A stretch of DNA of 7,602 nt from an uncultured Oscillibacter sp. (GTDB taxonomy: Bacteria > Bacillota > Clostridia > Oscillospirales > Oscillospiraceae): positions 1 through 7,602 of the forward strand of contig CAMNAE010000069.1 in assembly GCA_946530565.1 (NCBI GenBank), in the 5' to 3' direction. Below the pieces are notes generated by a model. That model did no database searches, was not told where the DNA came from, and saw only the letters and a list, made by a program, of their open reading frames with translations. Made by a program: the position numbers and the translations under genes. Positions 5,946 through 7,602 of the stretch are shown here, piece by piece. Within the stretch, counting starts at the first letter, position 1. Every line of letters begins with the position of its first letter.

Positions 5946-5970
5946 TCGAACAGTCCGCCGGACTGTTCGA
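5946..5970. repeat. 25-bp near-perfect palindrome
   Basis: TCGAACAGTCCG (5946-5957) and CGGACTGTTCGA (5959-5970) are exact reverse complements around a single C. With a realistic loop it would form a stem of about 10 bp in RNA or a cruciform in DNA. There is no T-tract on either strand, so it is not a normal terminator. The GAAC...GTTC ends are too far apart to be a LexA box. It lies between the two copies of the hairpin element and probably belongs to it. Confidence 0.75.
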
Positions 5971-6048
5971 CCCCTGAAAGGTGCGCGCCTTCCGGTGGAC
6001 GGCGCACGGTGGGCAAGGCTGGCGCGAAGCGCCTGAGAGGTTTTGCCC
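5971..6048 (+). repeat. REP/MITE-like hairpin element, divergent copy 2
   Basis: It shares CCCCTGAAAGG and the 20-base core containing GGCGC-GAA-GCGCC with copy 1. Between them it has about 36 bases of different sequence, in which GTGCGC and GCGCAC form another stem. GGGCAA (6011-6016) pairs with TTGCCC (6043-6048) to close the right part. It ends one base before the recG stop codon. The outer stem may protect or end the recG transcript, but no T-tract follows it on the minus strand. Confidence 0.65.
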
Positions 6049-6049
6049 C

Positions 6050-7602
6050 TTAGTTCAGCGTGGTCGCGCTGACTTCGAAGAGCTTTTTCAGCCGCTCGGC
6101 CGCGGCCGGGCAGTTTTTGAAGTCCGGGTCCTCTTTCACATAGTCCTCGGCGGCCTTCTGCGCCTCCTGCGCAAGGCGGGTGTCGAAGCCGATGTCCGCG
6201 ACGCGGAGGCCCGGCAGACCGTGCTGGCGCTCCCCGAAAAAGTCCCCGGGGCCGCGGAGCCTCAGGTCCTCCTCGGCGATCGCGAAGCCGTTCGCGGTCT
6301 TGCACATGACGGCAAGCCGCGCGCGGGTCTCTTCGTTTTGGTTGTCGGAGACGAGCACGCAGTAGCTCTGGTGCTGACCGCGCCCGACGCGGCCGCGGAG
6401 CTGGTGGAGCTGTGAGAGACCGAAGCGCTCGGCGTTTTCGATCAGCATCAATGCCGCGTTCGGCACGTCGACGCCGACCTCGATGACCGTCGTCGAGACG
6501 AGGATGTCCGTTTCGCCGGCGGCGAAGCGCTGCATGACGGTGTCCTTTTCCTTCGGCTTCATGCGCCCGTGGACGAAGTCGACGCGAAGGTCCGGGAAGA
6601 CGTTCTTTTGAAGTTCGCCGGCATATTTGGTCACGGCTTTTTTTTCGTCCGGCAGCTCGTCGTTCTCCTCGACCATCGGGCAGACGATGTAGACCTGCCG
6701 GCCCTCGGTCACGAGCTTGCGGATGAAGGCGTAGAGCCGCTCGCGGTAGTCGCTCCCGACAGCGAAGGTCCGGATCGCCTTTCGCCCCGGGGGCAGCTCG
6801 TCGATGATCGAGACGTCAAGATCGCCGTAGAGGATCAGCGCAAGCGTGCGCGGGATCGGCGTTGCCGACATGACGAGAAGGTGGGGGCGAAGGCCCTTTT
6901 CGGCCAGAGCGCTGCGCTGCGCGACGCCGAAGCGGTGCTGCTCGTCGGTGATGACGAGGCCCAGGTCGCGCCATTCGACGTCTCCGGTCAAAAGCGCGTG
7001 CGTGCCGATCACAAGGTCGATCGTACCGGCCTTCATCGCAAAGAGGAGCTCCCGGCGGTCCTTTGCCTTCGTCGCGCCGGTGAGAACGCCGACATGCAGC
7101 CCCAGAGGTGCCAAAAGCGGTTCGAGCGTCGCGAAATGCTGCCGCGCGAGGATCTCGGTCGGCGCCATGAGCGCGCTCTGCCGGCCGTTTTTCGCCATGA
7201 AATACGCGAGCGCCGCTGCGACCATCGTCTTGCCGGAGCCGACGTCGCCCTGCACGAGCCGGTTCATCACGCGGCCGCTCGTCATATCCGAGGCCCCGTC
7301 GGCGATCGCGCGTTGCTGCGCGCCGGTCAGCGTAAAGGGGAGGGCGGCATAGAAGGGCGCAAGGTCGATCCTCCGCGCGGGCGCGACCGAAATAGCGTCC
7401 CGCCCGGCGCGCAGGCGGCGAATGCCCGCCGAGAAGAAAAAGAGTTCTTCGAAGGCGAGGCGCCGGCGCGCAATGTCGAGCGTTTCGGCGGAGTCTGGAA
7501 AGTGGATCTGCTCATAGGCGTATCCGATGCGGCAAAGGCCGTGCGCCATGCGCACCTCGTCCGGCAGGGCGTCCGGCAGGATCGGCTCGCCCCGGTAGTG
7601 CA
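6050..7602 (-). CDS. recG: ATP-dependent DNA helicase RecG, N-terminus cut by window edge
   Basis: The frame is open from the right edge to TAA at 6052-6050, giving 516 visible residues. RecG is usually 670-690 residues, so roughly the first 160 (most of the OB-fold wedge domain) lie outside. RecG is a superfamily 2 translocase that remodels stalled replication forks and branch-migrates Holliday junctions. Motifs run in the expected order: FTLTGAQQRAI (Q-motif region), Walker A GDVGSGKT (about 7221-7250), MAPTEILARQH, DEQH box TDEQHRFG (6935-6946 encodes DEQH), MSATPIPRTLA, VHGRMK, STTVIEVGVDVPNA, and QLHQLRGRVGRG (about 6376-6417). The C-terminal RLRGPGDFFGERQHG is the RecG-specific region with the translocation motif. 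The gene appears intact over the visible part. It is followed by repeats rather than by a co-transcribed gene. Confidence 0.97.
   Translation of the reverse strand, partial: HYRGEPILPDALPDEVRMAHGLCRIGYAYEQIHFPDSAETLDIARRRLAFEELFFFSAGIRRLRAGRDAISVAPARRIDLAPFYAALPFTLTGAQQRAIADGASDMTSGRVMNRLVQGDVGSGKTMVAAALAYFMAKNGRQSALMAPTEILARQHFATLEPLLAPLGLHVGVLTGATKAKDRRELLFAMKAGTIDLVIGTHALLTGDVEWRDLGLVITDEQHRFGVAQRSALAEKGLRPHLLVMSATPIPRTLALILYGDLDVSIIDELPPGRKAIRTFAVGSDYRERLYAFIRKLVTEGRQVYIVCPMVEENDELPDEKKAVTKYAGELQKNVFPDLRVDFVHGRMKPKEKDTVMQRFAAGETDILVSTTVIEVGVDVPNAALMLIENAERFGLSQLHQLRGRVGRGQHQSYCVLVSDNQNEETRARLAVMCKTANGFAIAEEDLRLRGPGDFFGERQHGLPGLRVADIGFDTRLAQEAQKAAEDYVKEDPDFKNCPAAAERLKKLFEVSATTLN

Noticed and set aside
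5946..5970. Gram-positive LexA (SOS) box next to recG
   Set aside because: The GAAC and GTTC ends are separated by far more than the four bases of the Gram-positive LexA box, and the site is downstream of recG, not at its promoter.
5881..6048. CRISPR array or attachment site
   Set aside because: Only two unequal copies exist, with no regular spacers, and there is no integrase, cas gene or tRNA in the window.
5981..6415. Plus-strand open frame overlapping the 3' end of recG and the repeats
   Set aside because: It is mostly antisense to conserved RecG motifs and begins inside the repeat block; composition is that of a shadow frame.

Overview
This is a GC-rich window from a Gram-positive-type bacterium, most likely a gut Clostridia member of the Oscillospiraceae/Ruminococcaceae kind. 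The case rests on strong AGGAGG-type ribosome binding sites, sigma-A-like promoters, an S-layer homology (SLH) surface protein, a BspA-type leucine-rich-repeat secreted protein, and a hairpin repeat (GGCTCCCCT-GAA-AGGGGAGC followed by GGCGC-GAA-GCGCC and TGAGGGGTT) that I remember as typical of such genomes. The genus cannot be fixed from the sequence alone.

Layout. Positions 1-1712 (minus strand) hold the first 570 codons of an exported SLH protein whose 3' end lies outside the window. A roughly 255-base divergent intergenic region carries one promoter for it and one for a dihydrofolate reductase gene (folA, 1968-2468, plus strand), which ends in a good intrinsic terminator. Next comes a strong sigma-A-like promoter (2547-2575) with a perfect 14-bp palindrome over its expected transcription start. 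It is followed by an unusually long leader of about 190 nt that can fold into a three-way junction. The leader precedes a 504-residue secreted protein (2774-4288) combining a BspA-like LRR region with two DUF4214-like tandem domains.

That gene converges on a hydantoinase/dihydropyrimidinase gene (4405-5784, minus strand). The two share a 12-bp-stem terminator that can work in both directions and is bracketed by inverted arrays of a 7-base repeat (YAGGGAN). A third, shorter heptad array lies just upstream of the hydantoinase start. Between the hydantoinase and recG (6050-7602, minus strand, N-terminus cut by the window edge) lie 265 bases of stacked hairpins: two related copies of a REP/MITE-like element and a 25-bp near-perfect palindrome.

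The genes do not form one pathway. They are a mix of housekeeping (folA, recG), catabolic (hydantoinase) and cell-surface functions, each apparently transcribed alone. I see no defence system, phage, transposase or CRISPR array. The least explained parts are non-coding: the palindrome/promoter/leader block before the LRR-DUF4214 gene, the heptad arrays around the hydantoinase gene, and the hairpin cluster beside recG.
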